64,000 bases of DNA from Dysgonomonadaceae bacterium PH5-43 (GCA_029916745.1 JARXWK010000005.1:1-64000); one strand, 5' to 3'; shown: positions 45,972-55,345, numbered from the stretch's first letter. Notes: a model not told the origin generated them from the letters alone. Numbers and translations are program-made.

Positions 45972-46664
45972 CTACGCTACAGCAACTGTTAATACGCTAA
46001 CAGTTACTCCTTCGCAAGTTTGTAAAACTGAAATGCAAGACTCTAAAGTAGCACCCGTAGTAAGCACATCGTCTATTATTAAAATATGCTTACCTTTAAG
46101 TTTTGCTAAATCTTTTATTGCGAATATATTTCGAGTACCAGCCCAACGGTCGTAAACGCCTTTCTTTGTTTGCGTTTTTCCATATCTCTTTCGATACAGA
46201 GAACCAACATCTACTGGTATATGTGCAATCTTCGACACTTCGCGAGCTATAATTTCAGACTGATTAAAGCCTCGTTGCATCTTTTTCCTCCAATGAAGTG
46301 GAACAGGAATCAGCACGTCTATATCATCAAAAAAGGAAGAAGTTTTTATTTCTTCAGCCATTAATCGAGCTATCCACTTACCGGCAGCAATGTTATCCTT
46401 GTACTTCAACTCTGTAATGAACTTCTTACCCAATCCCTCCTTATTATAATATAAGAAAGATGTAGCTTTCACAATATTTGTTCTCGAACGCAGTTGAAGA
46501 TAAGCAGGATTTTTCTCAACAAGATAGTAATCCGTTTTAGGTAGCTTAAGACAACATTCGGCACAAATAACCGTTTCACTTTCCAACAGATTAGTGTTGC
46601 AATGCAAACATAGTTGAGGATAAAACAAATAGATAAAGCTTTGCAGTAGTTGCTTTATTCGCAT
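45972..46664 (-). CDS. comF: ComF family phosphoribosyltransferase-like protein
   Basis: 230 residues. The N-terminus holds a four-cysteine zinc site (C19, C22, C34, C37). The C-terminus has the PRPP-binding motif LIIDDVLTTGAT. Family members are linked to natural competence and DNA uptake, though the reaction is unknown. With dprA also in this window, a DNA-uptake role is plausible. It converges on the btuF-like gene with a 6-bp gap and starts 23 bp after the TlpA-like gene, in the same direction. Confidence 0.88.
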   Translation of the reverse strand: MRIKQLLQSFIYLFYPQLCLHCNTNLLESETVICAECCLKLPKTDYYLVEKNPAYLQLRSRTNIVKATSFLYYNKEGLGKKFITELKYKDNIAAGKWIARLMAEEIKTSSFFDDIDVLIPVPLHWRKKMQRGFNQSEIIAREVSKIAHIPVDVGSLYRKRYGKTQTKKGVYDRWAGTRNIFAIKDLAKLKGKHILIIDDVLTTGATLESCISVLQTCEGVTVSVLTVAVA

Positions 46665-46687
46665 AGTTAGAGGTTAAGGTTGTTTTA

Positions 46688-47989
46688 TTATTTCGTCTTT
46701 TCGTTTAATATCTCTCGCACTTCATCTGCCGAAGGATTCACCTTTAATATAGTACCATCTGTATCTATCAAAAAAGTAGCTCCTCCCGAATTACCCACTC
46801 CATACTTATGCCAAATTTCATTTTTGTCGTTTAACTCCAATAAGTTAAGCCAAGTATAACCATCTCTCTTTATGGCATTCTCGCCATCTTCTTTTCTGCG
46901 TTCACGAGCAACTCCTACAACTGTAAAACCTTTATCTTTGAAATCGTTATAAACAGCTATCATTTCTTTTGATTTTCTTCGGCAAGGACCACACCACGAA
47001 GCCCACAAATCTAACAACGCTACTTTATTAGCTATTTCTTTTGACAAGGTATAATCATTCCCATCGAAGCCTACACAAGAAAAATCAATAAATTTATTTC
47101 CTTCTTTAATATCTTTAGAACTTATTAATTGAGATATTCTTTTTGTTATTGAGTGATTAGGATATTTTTGTTTGTACACATTATTAAAAGTCTCAATCAA
47201 TTTGTCTTCTTTATCAGAAAAAGACAAGTCGTTTCTCTCTCTTGCCGATTTGAAAGCTTTAAGCAAATAGAATGTTTGGCATAAACCAAAAACGGAATTG
47301 TTTTCAATTAAATAATCTGCTTGCCATTTTATTCGATTATTATGACTTTGCATTAATTCATTTTGTAGTGAAATACATTCGTCGGTATAGTAATTTCCAT
47401 TCAAAGAAGCCATATCATTTCTCAAATCATTCATTTTCTGCAAAAACTCTTCATTGTCCCAATCATTTTCATATTGTTTTTCAATTTCCGACTTACGTTT
47501 ATAAATTGCGTGAGCTTGTGGAGTAAGCCCTTCATTTGGTAATAATTCTTGCTGGCGAGACAGTGCTTTCAAGCGAAACAGTTTTTCACAATTTTCTTCA
47601 AACAAACTGTATTCTTTGTTCAATCTGCCTGTACCTTTAATTACATTGTTAGAAAAAGCGAAATCTTTAGGGTAGAGTTCAAAATTTACCGTACCATTTT
47701 CACTCATAAAAAAGATTGGAGTCCAACTTCCATCAAGTATTTCTTGCTCGAACGTAAGAGCATACATCTCTTCTTCTTCGCAAATCAATTCATATTCAAA
47801 ACTATTATTTACAACAGGAATACGTATCGCCTCTACAACTCTCAAATCACTATCTTGAATAGATAGTAACAGCGTTTCGTTCTTTGGACGATCGATAGTT
47901 TTTCCCAAAAGACGACAAGTAATCTTATCTTGTCCAAAAGAATTTGTAAGCAACAGAATAAACAACGAAAAGCAAATTATTTTTTTCAT
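46688..47989 (-). CDS. TlpA-like periplasmic thioredoxin with an N-terminal DUF4369 domain
   Basis: 433 residues from ATG at 47989, which gives a clean signal peptide (an in-frame ATG two codons earlier exists). The N-terminal beta domain resembles DUF4369. A helical middle part links to a thioredoxin fold with active site WCGPC in DLWASWCGPCRRKS. Such proteins reduce or exchange disulfides of exported proteins, often in cytochrome maturation or stress response. The specific partner is unknown. A -7 box lies at 48013-48020. Confidence 0.85.
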   Translation of the reverse strand: MKKIICFSLFILLLTNSFGQDKITCRLLGKTIDRPKNETLLLSIQDSDLRVVEAIRIPVVNNSFEYELICEEEEMYALTFEQEILDGSWTPIFFMSENGTVNFELYPKDFAFSNNVIKGTGRLNKEYSLFEENCEKLFRLKALSRQQELLPNEGLTPQAHAIYKRKSEIEKQYENDWDNEEFLQKMNDLRNDMASLNGNYYTDECISLQNELMQSHNNRIKWQADYLIENNSVFGLCQTFYLLKAFKSARERNDLSFSDKEDKLIETFNNVYKQKYPNHSITKRISQLISSKDIKEGNKFIDFSCVGFDGNDYTLSKEIANKVALLDLWASWCGPCRRKSKEMIAVYNDFKDKGFTVVGVARERRKEDGENAIKRDGYTWLNLLELNDKNEIWHKYGVGNSGGATFLIDTDGTILKVNPSADEVREILNEKTK

Positions 47990-48012
47990 AAACAAACATA
48001 TTAAATTTTCAA

Positions 48013-48020
48013 CAAATTTA
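48013..48020 (-). promoter_or_regulatory. -7 box for the TlpA-like gene
   Basis: TAAATTTG on the minus strand, about 20 bp upstream of the start, matches TAnnTTTG. The leader would be very short. Confidence 0.4.
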
Positions 48021-48046
48021 GATGAATAACTTTAGTTTTCCAAGCG

Positions 48047-48772
48047 CATTTTTCTATTTCACCTAAATTCTCAACATTTTATCTACTTACTTATTTTTAC
48101 AAGACTTCTCTTTTTTCTATTATTTTGATATTATAGACCCTTTGCGTCATTTAAGAGAGGAGGCAAGATAGTTAGTAAATTACCCCCAATAGGCAACTAT
48201 CTGTAATCCCTTAACTCTCGGAGAGGAACGTAAAAATTCGCGACTGGACAAATGGACGGCTACATCTCTCTTACGAAGCACTTCGCTGCTCTTAATAGAG
48301 CTCTCTCTCCGCTTCTTAGGAGAACACCCTCGTCGCTCTTAGTAGATGGGCGAGCAGGTTGTTACTATATACCCCTTGTCTCTCTCAGTAGATACCCCTC
48401 GTCGTTCTTAGTAGATAGGCGAGCTGTTTCTTAGTAGAGACCCGATGTCGCTCTTAGTATAAACGCCTAATCTCTCTTAGTAGAACCACCCCATCGTTCT
48501 CGGTAGAGAGACCCCGCCGTTCTACTAAGAGACACAAGGGGTCTCTACTAAGAGAGACGACCCTAAGTGAAGCTTTGCATTTTTTGAACTAAGAACTAAG
48601 AGTAAAGAACTAAGAGTTGGCGCAAAGCGAAGCCAATCGCAATGCACAGTAGAGACTGACGTGCCGCGTCTCCAGAGATAAGGCGAGAGGCGAGCAAACT
48701 CGCAGTTAAAAGTTAAAAGTTAGCCGTACGGCGAGCGAAGCGTTGCCTACGGGGACAGGGTGAAGATGACTC
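48047..48772. repeat. Long non-coding interspersed repeat, copy B (inverted relative to copy A)
   Basis: About 725 bp in inverted orientation to 30889-31694. Long blocks match nearly base for base, including the CTACTAAGA-rich centre (about 48290-48560), GCCGTCCATTTG, the GCGCAAAGCG block and CCCGTAGGCAACGC. No credible gene is present, since short frames here are interrupted and have repeat-driven composition. It occupies the gap between the divergent TlpA-like and PBP4 genes. Confidence 0.85.
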
Positions 48773-48835
48773 TTAGATAATATCCCTGTGTTACAAAAAA
48801 TAAGAGAATAACGATAGCGTTTTGCCACATCATAT

Positions 48836-48843
48836 TATCTTTG
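48836..48843 (+). promoter_or_regulatory. -7 box for the PBP4 gene
   Basis: TATCTTTG lies 20 bp before the ATG at 48864 and matches TAnnTTTG. Confidence 0.45.
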
Positions 48844-48863
48844 TATGCAGAATTTACTAAACA

Positions 48864-50270
48864 ATGGATATGAAATCTAAATTATTTATCGTTATATTAT
48901 ATGTATGTTTGATTAGTTTTAATGTTGCATACACTCAAACGGCAAGTGTAAAGCTTGATAAGTTTCTTCAAAGCCCTAATCTTAAACATTCGGCTATCAG
49001 TTTTGAGCTTATCAATATATCATCAGGCAAAATAGTTTCAGAATATAATTCTGATATGTCTTTGAAACCTGCATCTATAAACAAAATCATAACAACAGCT
49101 ACTGCCTTAGAAGTTTTAGGAAGTGATTATACCTATAAAACATCTCTATTTTACGACGGAACTATTCGCAACTCTCTGCTTAACGGCAATTTGTATATAG
49201 AGGGAAGTGGCGACCCAACTTTAGGCTCGGAGTTTATAAGTAAAAATAAAGAAGCATTCTTGTTGGAATATCTGAAAGCTATGCGTTCGTTGGGTATAAA
49301 GCAGATTAAAGGCGATATAGTTATTCTTGATCAACTGTTTGGTTACAATGGAATACCTAATAAATGGTTGTTGGAAGACATAGGCAATTATTATGCTTCT
49401 GGCACTTACGGAATTAGTATATTCGATAATATGTATCGTTTATATTTACGCTCTGCACAACCCAGAAGTCGGGTGAAAGTGCTAAAAACTCTCCCTGTAA
49501 TGGATTTAGTTTATGATAATCAAATGATAGCAGGATCTACAAATGCTGACAGGTCTCTTATTACAGGAATGCCATTTTCAAGGGAAAGAAGATTGACTGG
49601 CTCTATTCCTCCAAACAAAAAGGAATACATTATTAAGGGTGATATTCCCGACCCTGGATTATTCCTTGCTTCTTATTTCAAATCGTTTTTAGAAAAGAAT
49701 AATATAAAGGTGATGGGAAAAGCCACGACATATAGATTAAATAAAATTAATGCTACAAATAAAACAAAGATTGCAGAGATTGAATCTCCAGATATTGCAA
49801 CTATCTCTCGTGTTATTAATGTCAGGAGCAATAATCATTACGCCGAACACCTATATAAGTTACTTATCTCAAAGAAAGTGAATATTGTAAACCATTGGAA
49901 GTCTAAAGGATTAGACTCTTCGTCTTTATTCATCTATGATGGCTGTGGCTTGTCGCCATGCGATGCCGTTTCAGCTTCTTTTATGAATAAGATATTAACA
50001 TATATGTATAACTCAAAAAACAAAGAAGCGTTTTACAACTCTCTGCCCTTAGCTGGGAAAGAAGGTACAGTAGTTTCGTTTCTTAAAAACTCTAAGTTAG
50101 AAGGCAAAGCCAGAGTAAAGTCTGGCAGCATTGCAAACGTATGTTCGTATTCGGGATATATAGAACACGAAGACAACATTTACGCATTTACTATAATTAT
50201 AAATAATTTCACGGGCACAAGAAGCCAACTAAGGGACGATATAAAAGCGTTGTTAGTCGGTCTTCTTTGA
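48864..50270 (+). CDS. dacB: D-alanyl-D-alanine carboxypeptidase/endopeptidase (PBP4 type)
   Basis: 468 residues with a signal peptide (about 1-25). The three penicillin-binding motifs are present: SxxK as SINK (71-74), SxN as SNN in RSNNHYAEHL, and KxG as VKSGS near the C-terminus. The long insertion between the first two motifs is typical of the PBP4/DacB family. It trims peptidoglycan peptides in the periplasm. Its 3' end overlaps the end of gldH by 18 bp on the opposite strand. Confidence 0.93.
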   Translation: MDMKSKLFIVILYVCLISFNVAYTQTASVKLDKFLQSPNLKHSAISFELINISSGKIVSEYNSDMSLKPASINKIITTATALEVLGSDYTYKTSLFYDGTIRNSLLNGNLYIEGSGDPTLGSEFISKNKEAFLLEYLKAMRSLGIKQIKGDIVILDQLFGYNGIPNKWLLEDIGNYYASGTYGISIFDNMYRLYLRSAQPRSRVKVLKTLPVMDLVYDNQMIAGSTNADRSLITGMPFSRERRLTGSIPPNKKEYIIKGDIPDPGLFLASYFKSFLEKNNIKVMGKATTYRLNKINATNKTKIAEIESPDIATISRVINVRSNNHYAEHLYKLLISKKVNIVNHWKSKGLDSSSLFIYDGCGLSPCDAVSASFMNKILTYMYNSKNKEAFYNSLPLAGKEGTVVSFLKNSKLEGKARVKSGSIANVCSYSGYIEHEDNIYAFTIIINNFTGTRSQLRDDIKALLVGLL

Positions 50271-50741
50271 TACAGTAAGTCCTATATCTGAAATCCCTTT
50301 CAAAACATCTTCTCTCATACCGTGTCTTATAGAATATCTATATAAACCCGAATCTTGTTGTTGTATGTTTTCGTATGGTATAGTAAGCGAATATAAACTA
50401 ATCCCTTTGCCGTACCAGTTGCCGTAAACATCAGCAAGTTCTACGTTTATGGAGTCGTGTCGAGTTTGCCCTGTTGGATTTGTACAGTCCACAAATAACC
50501 AAAGATTTCGGAAAGAATAATCATTGTTATTTCTTATCTGAAGTGAAACTTCATAGTCTACATTGTTACTAATCACAACCTCAAATTTAGCAGTGTCGCT
50601 CTTATCCCATTCGCTGTTTGAGAAGGAATGAAACTCTGAAAAAGTCTCTTTGTTAGAACACGAAAGCAAAGAGACTGATAGGGTAAACAACAGAAATAGT
50701 GTTGATTTATTGAGCTTCTTGCGGAGGTGCAGGATTTTCAT
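50253..50741 (-). CDS. gldH: GldH lipoprotein
   Basis: 162 residues from ATG at 50741. The frame is open far upstream, but that part overlaps ricT in another frame. A lipobox VSLLSCSNKE (C28) is present. The body has the GldH pattern SEWDKSDTAKFEV and a later RHGMREDVLKGISDIGL. GldH is required for gliding in Flavobacteria but is widespread in non-gliding Bacteroidetes, where its role is less clear. The start lies 35 bp inside the end of ricT, so the two are probably translationally coupled. Confidence 0.88.
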   Translation of the reverse strand: MKILHLRKKLNKSTLFLLFTLSVSLLSCSNKETFSEFHSFSNSEWDKSDTAKFEVVISNNVDYEVSLQIRNNNDYSFRNLWLFVDCTNPTGQTRHDSINVELADVYGNWYGKGISLYSLTIPYENIQQQDSGLYRYSIRHGMREDVLKGISDIGLTVSKKTD

Positions 50742-51915
50742 TGTCGTTTCTTTTTTTAAGAACCTTACGAGGTCGTTCGCCAGCAGGCTCTGCATTCTGA
50801 TTGTTAATGTTGTTGTTATTGTTTTTATTTCTTTGTCCCGATTTCTTTTTCTTCTTCTTAAGCGAATCAAATCGATTAACGCTTTCATCAAGTATATCGT
50901 TGTATTGTTTTTGAGGTTTAGCATCTCCGCTTTCTAATAGAGAGTTAGGACGTTCGCCTCTCTTATTCATTCTTAAAACTTCAAAAGCTCTTTCGGCGGT
51001 TAACGTTACCAAGTTAGCCGCAAAGTTTTTATCAGTCGAATATTGTATTTGGTTTTTGAAAACATCAGTTTTGAAATGATAGAATGTAGCATCTTTAGTT
51101 TCCAAAGGTATTTCGCGCGATGGGTATCTCTTTTGAGCTTCCATATAACTATCCACTTCGTAATTAAGACAACATTTAAGCTTAGCACACTGTCCAGCAA
51201 GCTTCTGAGGATTCATAGATATATCTTGTAGGCGAGCAGCTCCAGTAGATACTGATACAAAGTTAGTCATCCAACCCGAACAACAAAGTTCTCTTCCGCA
51301 AGGACCTATTCCTCCTATACGTCCGGCTTCTTGTCGCGCTCCAATTTGTTTCATCTCTATTCGTATACGAAACGCTTCTGCCAAGTCTTTTATTAGCTGA
51401 CGAAAGTCAACCCGCTCGTCTGCTATATAATAAAATATAGCTTTGTTGCCGTCTCCTTGATATTCAACATCTCCTATTTTCATATGTAAGCCAAGACGTT
51501 CAGCTATTTTTCTCGACTTAATCATCGTTTCGTGTTCTTTAGCTTTAGCTTCTTCAAACTTTTCTATATCAGCAGGCTTCGCAATTCGGTATATTCTTTT
51601 TACTTCGGCATCGGGACGGATTCGGTATTTCTTCATTTGCAACAGAACTAACTGCCCTGTCATAGTAACAGTTCCTATGTCGTGCCCTGGCGATGACTCA
51701 ACAGCCACTATATCGCCTTTTGCTAATTCTAATTTATTGCTATTAAGATAATATCCTTTACGTGTATTCTTGAATTGAACTTCAACAAAATCAGTAGCGT
51801 TAACCGATTCGGGTATATCGCTTAACCAGTCGTAGGTGTTTAGCTTGTTGCATTGTTTTTTACAATATCCTTTAGGATCAAGCTTGTTCTCTCCGTTATA
51901 TAATCTGTATTCCAT
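50707..51915 (-). CDS. ricT: RicT (YaaT, PSP1 domain) regulatory iron-sulfur protein
   Basis: 402 residues. The PSP1 region has the cysteine pattern CGRELCCSGW, then GQCAKLKCCLNYE, which in RicT binds iron-sulfur clusters with partners. In Bacillus it affects RNA processing, sporulation and biofilm. The Bacteroidetes role is not established. The last ~60 residues are low-complexity and basic with asparagine runs, and this tail overlaps gldH. It follows holB with a 6-bp gap in a compact minus-strand group. Confidence 0.9.
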   Translation of the reverse strand: MEYRLYNGENKLDPKGYCKKQCNKLNTYDWLSDIPESVNATDFVEVQFKNTRKGYYLNSNKLELAKGDIVAVESSPGHDIGTVTMTGQLVLLQMKKYRIRPDAEVKRIYRIAKPADIEKFEEAKAKEHETMIKSRKIAERLGLHMKIGDVEYQGDGNKAIFYYIADERVDFRQLIKDLAEAFRIRIEMKQIGARQEAGRIGGIGPCGRELCCSGWMTNFVSVSTGAARLQDISMNPQKLAGQCAKLKCCLNYEVDSYMEAQKRYPSREIPLETKDATFYHFKTDVFKNQIQYSTDKNFAANLVTLTAERAFEVLRMNKRGERPNSLLESGDAKPQKQYNDILDESVNRFDSLKKKKKKSGQRNKNNNNNINNQNAEPAGERPRKVLKKRNDNENPAPPQEAQ

Positions 51916-51921
51916 TAGTTT

Positions 51922-53046
51922 TTATTTTTTAAGTAAGACTGCTATCTTCATCGATATATCGAAGAAAATCATATTAGGGTTAACATTCGCTTCTATATGT
52001 TTTTCGGCGAGAGCTAACTCTTCCATAAAGTCGATGACGTTATTTTCGTTTACGTAAGGATTGAAGTTTACCGAAAATTCGGCTTCCTTACGATTCATAT
52101 AATTAATCTCTTGTATTTGTAGTTTGTATAAGAAGTTCTCTCTTATCATTTTTTGAGAGTATGCAAGAAACTCTTTTTGCTTGTCTCTCCCCATTGCAGC
52201 AAACTCTTCCGACTTAAGTTTCATATTTGAGATGTCTCTTTTCCAAGAGTTTCGCATAATGGTAATGAATAAGTCTAAGTAAGCTTCATTAGAGCCAGTC
52301 GACTCTATAATCTCTATCGCTTTATTGTAACTGCCGTTAGCCAAGCGCACTATTAAAGAAATATCTTCCGAACTTAAATCGTAGCGTTTAGATATGGCAG
52401 CAGCTAAATCTTCATCGTTAATCGGAGGGACTGCTAAGATTTGAGTCCTCGAACGGATTGTGGCAATTATATTATCTTGCTCTTCCGAAACAAATAAGAA
52501 TATAGTTTTCTGAGGAGGTTCTTCTATCAACTTTAACAATCTATTCGCCGCAGTTTCGTGCAACTTCTCAGGAAGCCAAATAATCATAATCTTATAATCA
52601 GACTCATAGGCTTTAAGATTTAGTTTGCGAAGAATCTCACTGCTTTCTCGTGCATATATTAAGCCTTGCGCATTTGCAGCGTCTATGCTGCTTAACCACG
52701 AACCAAGATTACCGTAAGGATTATTGATAGCAAACCCTCTCCACTCAGGCAGGAAGTCGTCACAGAAAGCCTCCTTAGTTCCCTTTTTATTTATTATTGG
52801 GAAAACGAAATGCAAATCTGGGTGAGTAAGCTTTAATGATTTCTTACAACTGGGGCATTCTCCGCACGAATCATTTCCTTGTTTGTTTGTACAGTGAATA
52901 TATTGGGCGTAAGCTAAAGCTAAAGGGAGGGCACCGGCACTATCTTGTTCGACAAACAAACGAGCGTGAGGAATAACCCCTTCTTTAACCGAGTTCAGCA
53001 GTTTGTCTTTTATATCCTTTTGTCCGATTACCTCTCTAAAAAACAT
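51922..53046 (-). CDS. holB: DNA polymerase III subunit delta-prime
   Basis: 374 residues of an AAA+ clamp-loader fold. The Walker A position is not a functional P-loop, as is normal for delta-prime. A zinc site is visible as CGECPSCKK. The EEPPQKTIFLFVSE segment corresponds to sensor 1 of the clamp loader family. It helps load the sliding clamp at the replication fork. It lies between metF (1-bp gap) and ricT. Confidence 0.88.
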   Translation of the reverse strand: MFFREVIGQKDIKDKLLNSVKEGVIPHARLFVEQDSAGALPLALAYAQYIHCTNKQGNDSCGECPSCKKSLKLTHPDLHFVFPIINKKGTKEAFCDDFLPEWRGFAINNPYGNLGSWLSSIDAANAQGLIYARESSEILRKLNLKAYESDYKIMIIWLPEKLHETAANRLLKLIEEPPQKTIFLFVSEEQDNIIATIRSRTQILAVPPINDEDLAAAISKRYDLSSEDISLIVRLANGSYNKAIEIIESTGSNEAYLDLFITIMRNSWKRDISNMKLKSEEFAAMGRDKQKEFLAYSQKMIRENFLYKLQIQEINYMNRKEAEFSVNFNPYVNENNVIDFMEELALAEKHIEANVNPNMIFFDISMKIAVLLKK

Positions 53047-53047
53047 A

Positions 53048-54001
53048 TTAATATATTGCTTTAGCTATTTGTCTTACGCTATCGGTAGCCATAAGCGTAT
53101 AGAAATGTATACTTGGCACTCCTCTGCGAATTAATTCTTTACATTGTTCTATAGTCCACTCTATACCTATTTGTTTCGCTTCTTCATCACTTTTACATTT
53201 CATTAGTTCAGAAGCCAAAGGTTCAGGAATGTCTGACCTGAAAACTTTGGGTAATACTGTAAGTTGATTTTTGAAAACAACCGGCTTAATGCCTGGAATG
53301 ATAGGAACGTTAATACCTTCTTGTTTACAACGTTCTAAGAAGTCGAAATACTTCTGGTTGTCGAAAAACATTTGAGTAACAGCATAGTCGGCTCCTGAAG
53401 CTATTTTTTGTTTAAGATAGTATATGTCTGAATCTATATTAGGAGCTTCTTCGTGTTTCTCGGGATAACAAGCAACACCGTAAGAGAATTTAATGTCGGG
53501 CTTATCGAAGATATTACCTTCCAAGTCGATTCCTTGATTGTAGTTGTTAACCTGTTCTATCAACTCAGTAGTGTGATTGTGGCTTTTACCTTCTGGAATC
53601 TGGTTGCGTTCTAACTTGTTAGCATCTCCACGAAGTAATAAGAGTTCAGAAACTCCAAGATATTGAAGGTCTATAAGAGCATACTCTGTTTCTTCTTTAG
53701 TAAAACCCTTGCATATAATGTGCGGAACGGCTGGTATGTTGTAATAATTCTGAATGGCAGCTGCAATAGCTACAGTTCCAGGACGTTTCCTGACATTTAC
53801 TTTCTTCAACAAACCATCAGCATTTTCCTTATAAATATTCTCACTATGGTGAGTTGTGATATTGATATATTTAGGATCAAATTCTTTCAACTTGTCTATA
53901 ATGCTACATACTTTAGAGAAATTGTTACCCTTCATAGGAGGTAAAATCTCAAAAGAAAATGCAGTTTTCTGACTGTTGTTTAATAAATCTATTAGACTCA
54001 T
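53048..54001 (-). CDS. metF: 5,10-methylenetetrahydrofolate reductase
   Basis: 317 residues. A TIM barrel with FSFEILPP at the start, the TTHHS segment, LLLRGD, and DYAVTQMFFDNQKYF. It reduces methylene-THF to methyl-THF with FAD for methionine synthesis. This links to the nearby B12 uptake genes, because a B12-dependent methionine synthase would use its product, although no metH is seen here. It is the first gene of the metF-holB-ricT-gldH group, with a -7 box at 54027-54034. Confidence 0.95.
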   Translation of the reverse strand: MSLIDLLNNSQKTAFSFEILPPMKGNNFSKVCSIIDKLKEFDPKYINITTHHSENIYKENADGLLKKVNVRKRPGTVAIAAAIQNYYNIPAVPHIICKGFTKEETEYALIDLQYLGVSELLLLRGDANKLERNQIPEGKSHNHTTELIEQVNNYNQGIDLEGNIFDKPDIKFSYGVACYPEKHEEAPNIDSDIYYLKQKIASGADYAVTQMFFDNQKYFDFLERCKQEGINVPIIPGIKPVVFKNQLTVLPKVFRSDIPEPLASELMKCKSDEEAKQIGIEWTIEQCKELIRRGVPSIHFYTLMATDSVRQIAKAIY

Positions 54002-54026
54002 ACAACTTTTAATGTAAATTTAGTTA

Positions 54027-54034
54027 CAAAGATA
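54027..54034 (-). promoter_or_regulatory. -7 box for the metF operon
   Basis: TATCTTTG on the minus strand, 26 bp upstream of the metF start. It is back-to-back with the ilvE box at 54058. Confidence 0.5.
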
Positions 54035-54057
54035 GTAATTATTAACACACTAAAGTG

Positions 54058-54065
54058 TAACTTTG
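54058..54065 (+). promoter_or_regulatory. -7 box for ilvE
   Basis: TAACTTTG, matching TAnnTTTG, lies 22 bp before the ilvE start at 54087. Confidence 0.5.
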
Positions 54066-54086
54066 CGTGTTAAAAACATATAAGCA

Positions 54087-55106
54087 ATGGAAAATATAAA
54101 TTGGTCTGATTTGTCTTTCGGTTATATGAAGACAGATTACAACGTTAGAAGTTATTACAAAGACGGCAAATGGAGTGATTTAGAGGTTACAGATTCCGAC
54201 CAAATCACGATGCACATGGCAGCAACTTGTTTGCATTACGGACAAGAAGCATTCGAAGGTCTTAAAGCATTCAGAGGTAAAGACGGCAAAACTCGCATCT
54301 TTAGAATGAGAGAGAACGCTTTACGTCTGCAAGCTTCATCTCGTGGAGTTATGATGGCTGAATTTCCAGTAGAGCTATTTGAAAAAGCAGTTATTGAAGC
54401 TGTAAAACAAAACGAACGTTTTATTCCTCCTTACGAAAGTGGAGCTTCTTTATATATTCGTCCGTTATTAATAGGAACCGGAGCCCAAGTTGGGGTTAAG
54501 CCTGCAAAAGAATATCTTTTTATTGTATTCGTTACACCTGTAGGACCTTACTTTAAAGAAGGATTTAAGCCTACTCCTTATGTTATATTGAGAGGTTTCG
54601 ACCGTGCAGCTCCTCACGGAACAGGAACAATTAAAGTTGGTGGTAATTACGCTGCAAGTCTTACAGCTGGCGAAATTGCTCACGAAAAAGGTTATTCGGC
54701 AGTTCTTTATCTTGATGCTAAAGAAAAGAAATATATAGACGAATGCGGTCCTGCTAACTTCTTCGGAATAAAAGACAATACATACATCACGCCCGAATCT
54801 TCGTCAATCTTACCATCTATAACAAACAAGAGTTTAATGGTATTGGCAGAAGAATTAGGAATGAAGGTAGAGCGTCGCCCTATCCCAGTAGAAGAACTTG
54901 AAACATTTGAAGAAGCTGGAGCTTGCGGAACAGCCGCAGTTATTAGCCCTGTTTTAAGAATAGATGATTTAGACGAAAACAAATCTTACGTTATGTCTAA
55001 AGACGGAGAGCCAGGTCCGTTAAGCTTAAAACTTTATAACAAACTTCGCGCTATACAGTACGGCGATGAAGCAGATAAATACGACTGGGTTACAATAGTA
55101 GAGTAA
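54087..55106 (+). CDS. ilvE: Branched-chain amino acid aminotransferase
   Basis: 339 residues of PLP fold-type IV. The PLP lysine is K183 in GTIKVGGNYAASL. Further family segments are HYGQEAFEGLKAF (50-62), YIRPLLIG and DECGPANFF (218-226). It makes leucine, isoleucine and valine from their keto acids with glutamate. The gene stands alone, with its own promoter and a terminator at 55123-55175. The length fits the long BCAT subgroup. Confidence 0.95.
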   Translation: MENINWSDLSFGYMKTDYNVRSYYKDGKWSDLEVTDSDQITMHMAATCLHYGQEAFEGLKAFRGKDGKTRIFRMRENALRLQASSRGVMMAEFPVELFEKAVIEAVKQNERFIPPYESGASLYIRPLLIGTGAQVGVKPAKEYLFIVFVTPVGPYFKEGFKPTPYVILRGFDRAAPHGTGTIKVGGNYAASLTAGEIAHEKGYSAVLYLDAKEKKYIDECGPANFFGIKDNTYITPESSSILPSITNKSLMVLAEELGMKVERRPIPVEELETFEEAGACGTAAVISPVLRIDDLDENKSYVMSKDGEPGPLSLKLYNKLRAIQYGDEADKYDWVTIVE

Positions 55107-55122
55107 TTCCCGCATTAATATT

Positions 55123-55175
55123 CGTCATCTCAAGCAGATTATACAGATTAAAATCTTTGCTTGAGATGACGTTTG
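55123..55175 (+). terminator. Terminator after ilvE
   Basis: A 13-bp perfect stem (55123-55135 with 55159-55171) extended by a few pairs closes a loop of about 20 bases and is followed by TTTGTTTTA. It begins 17 bp after the ilvE stop. Confidence 0.75.
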
Positions 55176-55177
55176 TT

Positions 55178-55345
55178 TTAGAAATCAAACCATTTAGTAT
55201 TACCTCTATTCCCAATTCTGTCGTTACTTTTCTTTAATTGATTAATTGGGTGATGCTTATCTTCTCTGAAATACACGGCATTCTTTGCAGTAAAGTCTAT
55301 CGAAAAAATACGGATTGGTCTTTTAATGTTAATTCTCTTTTTCAT
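55178..55345 (-). CDS. Small basic protein of unknown function
   Basis: A 55-residue frame from ATG at 55345 to TAA at 55178. It is strongly basic at the N-terminus (MKKRINIKRPIRIF) and ends GNTKWFDF. No family is recognised. There is no signal peptide or membrane segment. It lies alone between ilvE and the second palindromic array. Codon use looks ordinary for the window, but the frame is short enough to be chance. Confidence 0.4.
   Translation of the reverse strand: MKKRINIKRPIRIFSIDFTAKNAVYFREDKHHPINQLKKSNDRIGNRGNTKWFDF

Noticed and set aside
45987-46008. 8-bp hairpin as the terminator of the btuF-like gene
   Set aside because: It lies inside the comF coding sequence and has no T tract on the plus strand.
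48252-48434. Plus-strand 60-residue frame inside the long repeat
   Set aside because: It consists of translated CTACTAAGA-type repeats, has no relatives recognised, and the other repeat copy does not keep the frame.
50742-50924. 61-residue N-terminal extension of gldH
   Set aside because: It overlaps ricT coding sequence in another frame, is basic and lacks a signal, while the internal ATG at 50741 gives a proper lipobox.
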